DNA of 17,552 bases from an uncultured Acidobacteriota bacterium (GTDB lineage Bacteria; Acidobacteriota; Thermoanaerobaculia; Gp7-AA8): NCBI GenBank assembly GCA_946887105.1, contig CAMPKJ010000078.1, positions 1-17,552 on the forward strand, given 5' to 3'. Every line of letters starts with the position of its first letter. Position 1 is the stretch's first letter. Shown piece after piece: positions 1-6,677 of the stretch. The position numbers and the translations under genes are program-made. The notes under the pieces were generated by a model. It was not told where the DNA came from and did not search any database. It saw only the letters and a list, made by a program, of their open reading frames with translations.

Positions 1-89
1 CGAGGACTCTTCGTCATGTGTCGGCCTTCGGCACAGAAACTCCTCGGAATGGAACGTTTGGCTCTACTTTGTCTACGACGAGTAGGAGC
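1..89. other. Two short hairpins at the left edge of the window
   Basis: No gene is visible in 1-140. Two imperfect inverted repeats can be folded. One pairs CGAGGA (1-6) with TCCTCG (41-46) and encloses a 6-bp stem (18-23 with 29-34, one G-T pair). The other pairs GCTCTACT (61-68) with AGTAGGAGC (81-89), with one bulged G. There is no T-run, so a classical terminator is not supported. They may be the 3' end of an upstream transcript or chance folding. Confidence 0.25.
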
Positions 90-103
90 TACCAAGTACC
101 GCT

Positions 104-120
104 AGGGGTCAGGCCTTCGT
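104..120 (+). repeat. Isolated unit of the GGGGTCAG-CCTTCG repeat family
   Basis: The sequence AGGGGTCAGGCCTTCGT matches the units of the array at 870-1122, with G in place of A in the central GGTCAGACC. Its 12-base core GGGGTCAGGCCT (105-116) is the exact reverse complement of 998-1009, so the broken gene in between is bracketed by an inverted pair. It lies just upstream of the -10 of the gene at 154. Confidence 0.6.
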
Positions 121-140
121 TTCCGTATTTCGGCCGGGGC

Positions 141-153
141 TAAACTCGTCCGC
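141..153 (+). promoter_or_regulatory. Leaderless-type promoter: TAAACT, 7 nt before ATG
   Basis: TAAACT (141-146) fits TANNNT and is followed by exactly 7 nt before the ATG at 154. The same spacing is seen at 7366, 7411, 13360 and 16532. No Shine-Dalgarno sequence precedes the ATG and no good -35 is visible. Transcription would be expected to begin at or next to the start codon. Confidence 0.55.
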
Positions 154-603
154 ATGAAAATTTGCGTGACGCTGCTCCTCCTGCTGGCGATTCCGATCTC
201 GGCGGTCGAAGCTCCAGTCGACGTCGAAGTGGAACTCCGTCGTTTGACTCAGGAAAACCTGGATGCGGTTGCGCCCGGTCGGACTGAGGTCTGGAAGCGT
301 AATCTTCATGAACATGTAGTGCACGTCGATGAAAACGGGACCGTGCGCAACAAGACCGAGTTGCTCGCGGAGCTCAAGCCTCTGCCGAAAGGCCTGGTCG
401 GTCGTCTGCAGATTGCGAAATTCCAAGTGGTGGTCGAAGGCAAGGTGGTCATCGCCACCCATGAGGATCTGGAACAGCTCGACTATCACGGGCAGATGAT
501 CGTCAGCCGCTGGCGCTCGACTGACACCTGGTTGAAGACATCGGCCGGATGGAAGCTCATCGGGAGCAGACAATGGGAATCCTCGAAGATCCGCCTGCTG
601 TGA
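154..603 (+). CDS. Secreted SnoaL/DUF4440-like (NTF2-fold) protein, 5' part of a frameshifted gene
   Basis: This reads as a 149-residue product with an N-terminal signal peptide (basic start, then a leucine-rich core, AVEA cleavage region near residues 18-20). The rest resembles SnoaL/DUF4440 proteins of the NTF2 fold: an N-terminal helix, a VVHVDENGTVRNKTELL segment, then strands ending in TDTWLKTSAGWKLIGSR, the usual C-terminal beta strands of this fold. No catalytic role can be assigned. The natural reading continues beyond the TGA at 601-603. The sequence after WKLIGSR is family-like only in the next frame (about 570-655) and then again in the original frame, so the residues after about 140 here are probably out of frame. 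It is likely a pseudogene, or a gene with sequence errors. The start is supported by a TANNNT box 7 nt upstream. GC content appears lower than in the neighbouring genes. Confidence 0.6.
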   Translation: MKICVTLLLLLAIPISAVEAPVDVEVELRRLTQENLDAVAPGRTEVWKRNLHEHVVHVDENGTVRNKTELLAELKPLPKGLVGRLQIAKFQVVVEGKVVIATHEDLEQLDYHGQMIVSRWRSTDTWLKTSAGWKLIGSRQWESSKIRLL

Positions 604-1005
604 GGCTCGCAAATGAACGACTCTGCGCCTACGCAGGGACATATCGCCTGACGATCAGAGATTGCCGAGACGATCCGTTGTTCGGACGGAAAACTGACAG
701 GCCAGCGGACGGGGCGGGCGGAAACCGCGTACGAAGCGGAGATCACCGATGTGTTCTTCGTACGCGGCAGGCCACGGACCCGTCGGATTTTCATCCGCGA
801 CGAGGACGGCGCGATCACCGGGTTTGTCGATCGACGCGAAGGGATCGACATCCGCTGGACCAAGGTGAAGCAAGGGTCAGACCTTCGCTTGGACCCGAAA
901 CGAGGGTCAGACCTTCGCTTGGACTTCGATAAACGAAGGTCTGACCCCAACGTTTGTTCTAGGCGCCTGCCTCAACTTCCCGGTGGAGCTAATGGGGAGG
1001 CCTGA
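604..1005 (+). pseudogene. Out-of-frame C-terminal remnant of the DUF4440-like gene, running into repeats
   Basis: Continuing the gene from 154, a frame offset by one base encodes MGILEDPPAVRLANERL and CAYAGTYRLT (about 573-655). The original frame then resumes with IAETIRCSDGKLTGQRTGR, EITDVFFVRGRPRTRRIF and DGAITGFVDRREGIDIRW (about 661-867). Together these form one continuous small beta-rich domain, as often follows a DUF4440 domain. The two shifts are opposite and compensate each other. After TKVK (about 870) the reading frame enters the repeat array and encodes GSDLRLDPKRGSDLRLD, which is clearly translated repeat DNA, until a TGA at 1003-1005. This suggests that repeat insertion removed the original stop. 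The alternative is a cluster of assembly indels. Confidence 0.6.
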
Positions 1006-1122
1006 CCCCCAACGCCGAACCCCGCGAAAGCGAAGGTGTGACCCCGGGTTGACCCCCGGGTTGACCCCGGGACCTGAGCGAGAGCGAAGGTGTGACCCCC
1101 AAGTCTGACCCCCAGGTTGACC
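870..1122. repeat. Array of short near-palindromic repeats, core AGCGAAGGTSTGACCCC
   Basis: At least nine related units are visible in both orientations. Two direct copies (873-894 and 903-924) are identical over 22 bases with a 30-bp period. Inverted copies are at 934-948 and 998-1010. AGCGAAGGTGTGACCCC occurs identically at 1029-1045 and 1083-1099. Shorter GGGTTGACCCC units are at 1046-1056 and 1058-1068, and AGTCTGACCCC and AGGTTGACCT end the array (1102-1122). The core GGTC-N-GACC is itself palindromic. The layout resembles REP-like elements moved by REP-associated tyrosine transposases, but no transposase is present here. Function is unknown. Confidence 0.75.
904..947. repeat. Perfect 14-bp stem hairpin formed by two opposed repeat units
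   Basis: GGGTCAGACCTTCG (904-917) is the exact reverse complement of 934-947, leaving a 16-nt loop. This is the strongest secondary structure I see in the window. It lies downstream of the broken gene, so it could attenuate read-through transcription. It has no T-tract on the forward strand, and it may simply be the paired form of the mobile repeat. Confidence 0.65.
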
Positions 1123-1145
1123 TCGGCGCAGCGGCGTTCTACCGT
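1117..1145 (+). promoter_or_regulatory. Candidate promoter for the histidine kinase, built from the last repeat unit
   Basis: TTGACC (1117-1122), part of the last repeat unit, matches the -35 consensus at five of six positions. It is followed by exactly 17 bases and then TACCGT (1140-1145), a TANNNT-type -10. The predicted start of transcription is near 1152, just ahead of the GTG at 1168. Two other repeat units also carry TTGACC (1049-1054 and 1061-1066). This makes the TTG at 1117 an unlikely translation start. Confidence 0.45.
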
Positions 1146-1167
1146 GTTTGTAGCCACGAGTAGATCT

Positions 1168-4100
1168 GTGCGACGCCGACCGAGCCTTCTCCGCCAAGCC
1201 CGGCGCCGTGCCGTTGGCTTCCCTCGATGGTCCGTTCTTTTTGCGGCGACGCTGTTGTTCGCGGCGGGCCAGCTCGCGGCGCTTCCGGCCGATCGCGCGA
1301 TCCGGCAGTATGTGCGGCGGGCGTGGACGGTCGAGCAGGGACTGCCGCATGGCACCGTCCGAGGCGTGGCGCAGACGGCGGACGGCTATCTGTGGCTCGC
1401 GACCTACGAAGGCCTGGTCCGTTTCAACGCCGAAACGTTCCGCATCCTCGACAAGTCCTACAGCCCGGCCGTGCTCAGCAACAGCATCGTCACCTTGCTC
1501 CGCACGCGCGACGACACCCTCTGGCTCGGCACGCTGGCGGGCCTGATGCGGTATCGCAACGGCGTCTTTTCCACGATCGCGATGGAAGACGGCTCGGACA
1601 TCGTCAACGCCCTCGCCGCGTCACCGGACGGCACCGTCTACGCCGGCACCGCACACGGGCGGCTTCTGCGCATCGAGGGCGATCGCGCCATCGCGGTCGA
1701 CGTCGCGCTGCCGCAGACGCCGATCACCACCCTCGCCGCGAACCGCAGCGGCGTCTGGATCGGCACCTCCGGCGGTCTCTCCCGTTATCGCGGCGGCAAG
1801 CTGCAATCGTGGACTTCCGCGAACGGACTCTCCGGCGCCACGATCGTCACGCTGGCCGCGGACGGCGACGACGCGGTGTTCGTCGGACACGCAACCGGCC
1901 TCGATCGCGCCTCCGTGATCGGCGACGCCGTCACGATCGAGCGCATCCAAGGCCTTCCCGCCGATCAGGTCACGGCCTTGCGCCGCGACCGCGATCGCAA
2001 TCTCTGGATCGGCACATACAGCAACGGCCTGTATCGCATGAATCCGGCGCTGACTGCCGCCGGCATGAGCTCGTACGGCATCGGCGACGGCCTGCTGAAT
2101 CCAACCGTCCGCGCGATCTTCGAAGATGACGAAGGCTCGATCTGGATCGGCACGAACGGAGGGCTCGAGGAGCTTCGCGCGGGCGCGTTCGTGAACTGGA
2201 ATGAGAAAGACGGTCTCACTGACGCCGTCGCACGCGTGATCTTCGAAGATCGCGACGGCGTGCTCTGGGTCGGCACGGCGAACAGCCTCAGTCGCTGGAA
2301 CGGCCGCGCGTTCCAGAAAATCGACGATCCGCGCCTGACCGGAATCCTCTCCATCGCCCAGAGCCGCGACGGCACGTTCTGGTTCGGGACCTCCAAAGGC
2401 GCCTACCGCGTCGCGAATGGACAGACCACGCTCTTGTCTACCGAACAGGGCCTGTCGCACAACACCGTGCGCGCAATCCATGAAGACCGGCGCGGCGATG
2501 TCTGGATCGCCACCGACTTCGGCCTGAATCGCGTGCATCGCAATGGCGAAATCGAGAGCTTCGCCGGCCGCGGCGGCCTCGGCACCGACTACGCGATGGC
2601 CATCGACGAGAGCAGCGACGGACACGTCTGGATCGCCACCGGCGGCGGTCTCGCGGAATGGGACGGACGGGCGTTCCGCCTGCACTCCGCGCCGCGCGCA
2701 CTGCCATCGAATCGTCTGTTCGCGCTCAAAGCCGACGACGACGGAACGGTCTGGATCACCACCGACGGCGATGGGCTGGTGCGTTTCCGCAACGGCCGAT
2801 CGGAGACCATCACCACGCGCGACGGGCTGCCCACCGACAAGATCCTCTCGGTCGCGGACGACGAGCGCGGCAATCTCTGGTTCGGGACGGTGCGCGGCGC
2901 ATTCAAAGTCTCGAAGCGCAATCTCAATGCGATCGCCGACGGCGCCGCCGCGCGTCTGACCGAGACGCTTTTCGACGAGAACGACGGCCTCGGCAGCCGG
3001 CAGTGCAACGGCGTCGCGAATCCCGCCGCCCTGCGCTCGCGCGACGGCCGGATCTGGTTCGCCACCGCAAAAGGCGTCTCCGCGCTGACCACCACCGGAC
3101 TGTCCATGCCGCCGCTGCGCACGCCGGTCATCGAGCGGGTCTCGATCAACGGCAAGAACCTCGGCGCGAATGGCCTGCGATCGATTCCTCCCGGCGCGGA
3201 GCGGATCGAGTTCGAGTTCGCCGGCCTCACGTTCATCACGCCCGAGCGTCTCCGCTTCCGTTATCGCCTCGATGCGTACGACGACGATTGGGTGGAGGCC
3301 GAGCCGGGGCGGCGCATGGTGTCGTACACGAACCTGCCCGCGGGCGACTATCGATTCGTGCTCGCTTCCTCGCGTGATGGCGTGACGTGGCGCGATACCT
3401 CGACGCCGTTCACGCTTCCGCCGCATTTCTACGAAACGAAGTGGTTCATCGCGCTCTCGGTGGTCCTCATCGCCGGCCTGCTGCTCGCCGCGCACAACGT
3501 GCGCCTGCACCTGGCGCGCGAGCGCGCGCGTCACCTCGAACAGGTCGTCGAAGACCGCACGCGGCAGATCAGCGAGGAGAAGACGCGCACGGAGCTCGCG
3601 CTGCAGGCGGCGGAGGCGGCCACGCTGGAAGCGGAGCGCCACGAGCGGCTCACCGAGCGCGCGCTCGCGCAGGCGGAGGAAGCGAATCGCGCCAAGAGCA
3701 TCTTCCTGGCGGCGACCAGCCATGAACTGCGCACGCCGCTCAACGCCATCATCGGCTTCTCGGAGATCCTGCTCTCGCACACCTCGAAGCAGATGGAGCC
3801 GCGGCACGCGCGCTTCCTGCACAACATCCATTCCTCCGGCGAGTACCTGCTCGGCATCATCAACAACATCCTCGATCTGTCGAAGATCGAAGCGGGGCGC
3901 ATGGAGATCCATCCCGAGTCGTTCTATCTGCGCCAGGAAGTGGGCGGCATCTGCGCGGTGATGAAAGGTGTGACCACGCTGCGCAAGATCGCGATCGAGG
4001 TCGACATCCCGAAGGACCTGATCATCGAAGCGGATCCGACGATGATCAAGCAGATCATCTACAACCTGATGTCGAACGCCGTGAAGTTCTCGCCGGAGCG

Positions 4101-4449
4101 GACGACGGTGCACGTCAGCGCGCGCCCGATCTCCCACGATGCAAGATTGAACGAGGAAGCGGTCGAGATTCAGGTGCGCGATCATGGTGCCGGCATCGAT
4201 CCGAAGGATCACCAGATCATCTTTCAGGAGTTCCGCCAGGCCGAGGGGCCGAAAGGGGAACGCCCGAACGGCACCGGACTCGGATTGGCGCTGGTGCGGC
4301 GTTTCGTCGAACTGCATCGCGGCTCGATCAGTGTCGAGAGCGACATCGGCAAGGGCAGCACGTTCACGGTCGTCGTGCCGCGCATTCAGACGCGCATGCC
4401 GGTGAGCAATGACGAGGCGATCCACGAAGACGCCGTCGGAAAGGTTTGA
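1168..4449 (+). CDS. Membrane sensor histidine kinase with two-propeller (Reg_prop/Y_Y_Y) periplasmic domain
   Basis: This is a two-component sensor of about 1093 residues. It has a basic N-terminus and a signal peptide or membrane anchor (WSVLFAATLLFAAGQLAALPA). Fourteen Reg_prop-type repeats follow (pattern DGxLWxGTxxGLxRxxxG, e.g. DGVLWVGT and EGSIWIGT, starting near residue 72), enough for two seven-bladed propellers. Then come a Y_Y_Y domain (about 654-755), one membrane helix (759-781), a coiled coil, and HisKA with SHELRTP (His near 852). The ATPase domain has an N box NLMSNAVKF (about 966), G1 DHGAGI (about 1005) and G2 GTGLGLALV (about 1035). The architecture is that of hybrid two-component sensors of polysaccharide utilisation, but it lacks a receiver and an output domain, and no response regulator is in the window. 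The ligand is unknown. The start is uncertain: GTG 1168 is preferred because TTG 1117 lies in a -35-like repeat. It is co-transcribed with the methyltransferase that starts 4 nt after its stop. Confidence 0.88.
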   Translation: MRRRPSLLRQARRRAVGFPRWSVLFAATLLFAAGQLAALPADRAIRQYVRRAWTVEQGLPHGTVRGVAQTADGYLWLATYEGLVRFNAETFRILDKSYSPAVLSNSIVTLLRTRDDTLWLGTLAGLMRYRNGVFSTIAMEDGSDIVNALAASPDGTVYAGTAHGRLLRIEGDRAIAVDVALPQTPITTLAANRSGVWIGTSGGLSRYRGGKLQSWTSANGLSGATIVTLAADGDDAVFVGHATGLDRASVIGDAVTIERIQGLPADQVTALRRDRDRNLWIGTYSNGLYRMNPALTAAGMSSYGIGDGLLNPTVRAIFEDDEGSIWIGTNGGLEELRAGAFVNWNEKDGLTDAVARVIFEDRDGVLWVGTANSLSRWNGRAFQKIDDPRLTGILSIAQSRDGTFWFGTSKGAYRVANGQTTLLSTEQGLSHNTVRAIHEDRRGDVWIATDFGLNRVHRNGEIESFAGRGGLGTDYAMAIDESSDGHVWIATGGGLAEWDGRAFRLHSAPRALPSNRLFALKADDDGTVWITTDGDGLVRFRNGRSETITTRDGLPTDKILSVADDERGNLWFGTVRGAFKVSKRNLNAIADGAAARLTETLFDENDGLGSRQCNGVANPAALRSRDGRIWFATAKGVSALTTTGLSMPPLRTPVIERVSINGKNLGANGLRSIPPGAERIEFEFAGLTFITPERLRFRYRLDAYDDDWVEAEPGRRMVSYTNLPAGDYRFVLASSRDGVTWRDTSTPFTLPPHFYETKWFIALSVVLIAGLLLAAHNVRLHLARERARHLEQVVEDRTRQISEEKTRTELALQAAEAATLEAERHERLTERALAQAEEANRAKSIFLAATSHELRTPLNAIIGFSEILLSHTSKQMEPRHARFLHNIHSSGEYLLGIINNILDLSKIEAGRMEIHPESFYLRQEVGGICAVMKGVTTLRKIAIEVDIPKDLIIEADPTMIKQIIYNLMSNAVKFSPERTTVHVSARPISHDARLNEEAVEIQVRDHGAGIDPKDHQIIFQEFRQAEGPKGERPNGTGLGLALVRRFVELHRGSISVESDIGKGSTFTVVVPRIQTRMPVSNDEAIHEDAVGKV
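4438..4444 (+). promoter_or_regulatory. Shine-Dalgarno GGAAAGG deciding the start at 4454
   Basis: GGAAAGG lies inside the 3' end of the histidine kinase gene, 9 nt before ATG 4454. It favours this start over the in-frame ATG at 4409, which would overlap the kinase gene and has a weaker upstream context. Confidence 0.5.
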
Positions 4450-4453
4450 GCGA

Positions 4454-5386
4454 ATGAGCATCACCACTCCGGAACGTCCCGCCGCCGGCTACGCGGCCAC
4501 CGCGAAGCAGCAGGAGATGGCGCGGCAGGCCAGGACGCTGCACGAGGAATGGCAGCGCGCCATCGGCTCCGGACGCGTCACCGCCGAAGGAGCGTCGCAC
4601 GTCCTGCGCGATGTCGCGGCGCGTTGCGCGGAGCTGCGCGCGCGTCTGGAGCGCAACGACATCGCCACCGAAGAGCACAACGACCAGCGCTTCGTGATGG
4701 TCATGGCCATGCGGCGGATGATCGACGGCGGCGGCGAAGAGCGGGCATCGCGGCTGATCGCACGCGAGATGCACGACCTCTTCATCGACAGCCCGCCGCT
4801 CCCCCATCCGAAGTACACATTCACGTTCGACTGGGTCGCGCCGCACGCGTCCGCGTGGGAGAGCGATCTCGCGCATCTCGCGGGAAAGCCGAACGTGCGC
4901 GGTCTGGAGATCGGCTGCTTCGAGGGCCAGTCGGCGTGCTGGTGGCTCGACAACATCCTCACCGATCCCACCAGCCGCCTGACGTGCGTCGATCCGTTCG
5001 CCATTCCGATGGACAGCACGCTGCTGCGCTACTTCGAGCGCTACTTCGATCACAACATCGCCGCCAGCGGCGCGGGCGAGCGCGTGACGAAGCTCGTGGG
5101 CAGCTCGCAGGTCATTCTGCGCACGCTGCCGCCGTCGCACTTCGACTTCGTCTACGTCGACGGCTCGCACCGCGTCGGCGACGTGCTGCAGGACGCGGTG
5201 CTCGCGTGGACGGTGCTTCGTTCCGGCGGCACGGCGATGTTCGACGACTACGATCTCGTCGACGACGTGGCGCAGGGATTGTCCGCGCGCGCACCCGGCC
5301 GCGCGCTCGATGCATTCGTGCAGATTCTCGGCAGCAGCGCCACCGTGATGCGCCGCGATTGGCAGCTTATTCTCCGTAAGTCCTGA
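4454..5386 (+). CDS. Class I SAM-dependent methyltransferase (Methyltransf_24-like)
   Basis: A soluble protein of 310 residues. The N-terminal 110 or so residues are helical and charged, with no recognisable motif. The Rossmann core follows: motif I VRGLEIGCFEGQSACWW (about 150-165), an acidic strand end LTCVDPF (about 176), and FDFVYVDGSHRVGDVLQD (about 229-246), followed by LRSGGTAMFDDYDL. The VDGSH motif is typical of the Methyltransf_24 group, whose members modify small molecules or sugars. The substrate is not predictable here. The stop of the histidine kinase gene is 4 nt upstream and a Shine-Dalgarno sequence lies within that gene, so the two are very probably one transcript. This pairing suggests either a methylated product linked to the sensed signal or simple co-regulation. 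No signal peptide or membrane segment is seen. Confidence 0.8.
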   Translation: MSITTPERPAAGYAATAKQQEMARQARTLHEEWQRAIGSGRVTAEGASHVLRDVAARCAELRARLERNDIATEEHNDQRFVMVMAMRRMIDGGGEERASRLIAREMHDLFIDSPPLPHPKYTFTFDWVAPHASAWESDLAHLAGKPNVRGLEIGCFEGQSACWWLDNILTDPTSRLTCVDPFAIPMDSTLLRYFERYFDHNIAASGAGERVTKLVGSSQVILRTLPPSHFDFVYVDGSHRVGDVLQDAVLAWTVLRSGGTAMFDDYDLVDDVAQGLSARAPGRALDAFVQILGSSATVMRRDWQLILRKS

Positions 5387-5456
5387 CGTACTGACACCGG
5401 TTACAGTCGACTCCGGTATCATCGCGCGGTCCAACCCTCCGCTTCGGACTCCGCAG

Positions 5457-6677
5457 ATGCATAAAATGAAGTCGTTGTCTGTCCGGCAACTGTCGGCGAT
5501 CCTCGCCACGGTTGCGTCCGAGCTGCGTGCGCAGTTCGGCCTCACCACGCTCGCCATCGGCGGCGGAAGCGCGCCGGCGATCCTCGATCATCTCTTCAAC
5601 GGCACGGCGCTGCGCATGCGCGATCTCGATCTCGTGGCCATCGCCGATGGCCAGGTCGAAGAGGATCTGGCGCAGCGCATCGGCGCGGCGCTGCATTCAC
5701 CGTCGATGCGTTTCATGTCGCGCTACGTCTACCCGCGGCGCCGCTCGCGCAGCAAAGACGGCCCGCTGTGGGTCGCGGGCTGGGGCGTGATGTGGGACGT
5801 GCGCGGCGTGGAGGTCGATCTCTCGATCTTTCACGATGCGGAGGCGCTCGAGCTGAACGGATTGATGAACGTCGATCGCGTGCGCATCCCGTTCGGCACG
5901 GACGCATCGCTCAACGAAGTCGCGGCGGCCATGCTGATCACCGGATCGCCCGACGCGGCCATCGCGTCCGGGCTGGTGGAGGATCCGTGCCGCGGCTATG
6001 CGAGCTGGGCGGGACGCAATCCGTCCATCGTGGCGTGGAATGCGATCCTGGCCTCGCCGATCGAATGCGCCATCCGCATCGTTCGCGCGTGCGCACACAA
6101 GTTACATTTGAGTCACCTGCGTCCCGAGCTCGCCGATCCGCTGCAGTACGCGATCGCGCAGGGCCACGAGAACGGCGACCGTTTCATCCGCGTGCGCACT
6201 CTGGTGAAGCTGTTCCACGACGACCGCGCCGGCACGGAGCTGGAGATGCTGCACGAGCTCGGCGGATTCCTGCACTGGCTCCCGGAGATCGGCACCGTGA
6301 TCGACCGCCTCGGGCACGGCGGACTGCACGCGCTGTTCACGCAGGCCGACCGGGAAGGGCGTCGCGACACCGACCATCACGCCGCGTTCGCGCAGGCCGG
6401 CGAGCAGGGCGGCGACGAGGTCAGCGCGCTGCGTCTGGAAGCGCTGCTGTTGCAGATGCCGCGCGGCAAACGCGAAGGCGTGCTGGCCGAGATCGCCCGC
6501 GCCGAGCCGACGTTCGCGGCGCTGGTGCGCAATCAGCTGCCGCGCGTGGAGCATCGCTTCAGGAAGGCCGTGGCCGCGGTCACGTCGCGCGTCAAACGGG
6601 TCACGTCGCCGAAAAAGATGCTCATGCCGCCGCCTCAATTGCGCGCGATGAACGAGCCGGTCGACTTCTTCACGTGA
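5457..6677 (+). CDS. Putative Pol-beta/poly(A)-polymerase-type nucleotidyltransferase of unknown role
   Basis: A protein of 406 residues with a plausible nucleotidyltransferase head: LAIGGGSAPAILDHLFNG (32-49) resembles the GG-x-VRD-x-LLG element of class II tRNA nucleotidyltransferases and poly(A) polymerases. RMRDLDLV follows with the DxD pair (D56, D58), and VRGVEVDLSIF supplies a third acidic residue (D121). A segment around EDPCRGYASWAGRNPSIVAW and ECAIRIVRACAHKL resembles the neck helix that follows in those enzymes. The C-terminal half is helical and unrecognised, ending in a basic tail. It is unlikely to be the housekeeping CCA enzyme, because the VRD and (K/R)DxDxxT signatures are degraded. 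The substrate is unknown. A second ATG at 5466 is possible and neither start has a strong Shine-Dalgarno. A -10-like TATCAT is at 5417-5422. The gene overlaps the 3' end of the opposing methyltransferase gene by 43 bp. Confidence 0.55.
   Translation: MHKMKSLSVRQLSAILATVASELRAQFGLTTLAIGGGSAPAILDHLFNGTALRMRDLDLVAIADGQVEEDLAQRIGAALHSPSMRFMSRYVYPRRRSRSKDGPLWVAGWGVMWDVRGVEVDLSIFHDAEALELNGLMNVDRVRIPFGTDASLNEVAAAMLITGSPDAAIASGLVEDPCRGYASWAGRNPSIVAWNAILASPIECAIRIVRACAHKLHLSHLRPELADPLQYAIAQGHENGDRFIRVRTLVKLFHDDRAGTELEMLHELGGFLHWLPEIGTVIDRLGHGGLHALFTQADREGRRDTDHHAAFAQAGEQGGDEVSALRLEALLLQMPRGKREGVLAEIARAEPTFAALVRNQLPRVEHRFRKAVAAVTSRVKRVTSPKKMLMPPPQLRAMNEPVDFFT

Noticed and set aside
1..89. tRNA, riboswitch or attC site at the left edge
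   Set aside because: Only two short imperfect hairpins are visible. No cloverleaf, conserved aptamer sequence or integron core sites could be identified.
870..1122. CRISPR array
   Set aside because: Units occur in both orientations with variable spacing and length, and the sequences between them are remnants of the same motif rather than unique spacers.
1117..1167. TTG 1117 as start of the histidine kinase
   Set aside because: It lies within a repeat unit that forms a -35-like hexamer with a well-spaced -10. The encoded segment before residue 18 has no signal-peptide character of its own.
1621..4467. A 948-codon open frame antisense to the histidine kinase
   Set aside because: It is a shadow of the GC-rich kinase gene. 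Its translation is low-complexity and Arg/Asp-rich with no domain, while the forward frame has a complete kinase architecture.
5387..5456. Terminator or strong promoter between the methyltransferase and nucleotidyltransferase genes
   Set aside because: There is a 5-bp ACCGG/CCGGT inverted repeat and a CTGACA/TATCAT pair, but the spacing is 20 bp and the stem is short, so neither is convincing.
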